33,757 bases of DNA, from the NCBI GenBank assembly GCA_964519615.1, contig CAZFIM010000025.1, positions 1 to 33,757 of the forward strand. Reading direction: 5' to 3'. The stretch comes from CAZFIM01 sp964519615. GTDB taxonomy: Bacteria; Chloroflexota; Dehalococcoidia; GIF9; UBA5629. Positions 33,746 to 33,757 of the stretch are shown here, one piece after another. The notes beneath the pieces are model-generated. The model was given only the letters and a program-made list of their open reading frames with translations, was not told where the DNA came from and made no database searches. A program made the translations under genes and the position numbers. How positions within the stretch are numbered: the first letter of the stretch is position 1; every line of letters begins with the position of its first letter.

Positions 33746-33757
33746 TTATGAAGATAA

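Overview
The window looks like a chromosomal segment of a bacterium of moderate G+C content that is dense in cell-surface genes. The type IV pilus (T4P) locus has assembly ATPase, platform, alignment proteins, retraction ATPase and prepilin peptidase, but no PilQ secretin or PilP in view. Together with an archaeal-style bifunctional sugar-1-phosphate nucleotidyltransferase, a geranylgeranyl-reductase-family flavoprotein and a DUF1616 membrane protein, this suggests a monoderm lineage such as Chloroflexota (Dehalococcoidia-like). That assignment is inference, not proof.

Layout. (1) 188-1760, minus strand: a two-gene ABC exporter for a surface polysaccharide. (2) 2002-10227, plus strand: a SPASM radical SAM protein, then a sugar cassette of GT39 membrane glycosyltransferase, GtrB/ArnC-like polyprenyl-phosphate glycosyltransferase, hexapeptide acyltransferase, nucleotide-sugar 4,6-dehydratase-like SDR, zinc-ribbon methyltransferase, DegT/ArnB-like aminotransferase and a small EmrE/ArnE-like transporter. 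These fit one pathway: make an amino sugar, decorate it, load it on a polyprenyl phosphate, flip it and transfer it outside the membrane. (3) 10589-21477, minus strand: a secreted C39-like peptidase with three FN3-like domains, GlmS, the nucleotidyltransferase/beta-helix protein, the GGR-family oxidoreductase, DUF1616 and a large secreted, C-terminally anchored BNR-repeat protein. (4) 21970-30525, plus strand: a compact T4P operon pilB-pilC-prepilin-prepilin-PilX-like-pilO-like-pilM/N fusion-pilT. (5) 30580-33646: a group II PLP decarboxylase and the major-type pilin on the minus strand, then prepilin peptidase on the plus strand.

The most unusual structure is a duplicated convergent gene junction. 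The 3' end of the radical SAM gene facing the 3' end of the FN3-bearing peptidase gene occurs at about 2810-3137 and again at about 10265-10740. In the first copy the radical SAM gene is intact and the peptidase is a fragment with an in-frame stop. In the second copy the radical SAM gene is a fragment with an in-frame stop and the peptidase is intact. The sugar cassette lies exactly between the two relics, as if it replaced the middle of an ancestral tandem duplication. Other notable items are a PilX-like pilus protein carrying twelve Gly-Ser solenoid rungs, a PilM-PilN fusion, two identical 262-bp repeats inside the peptidase gene, and several well-formed promoter and dyad sequences. No tRNA, rRNA, CRISPR array, transposase or integrase was recognised.
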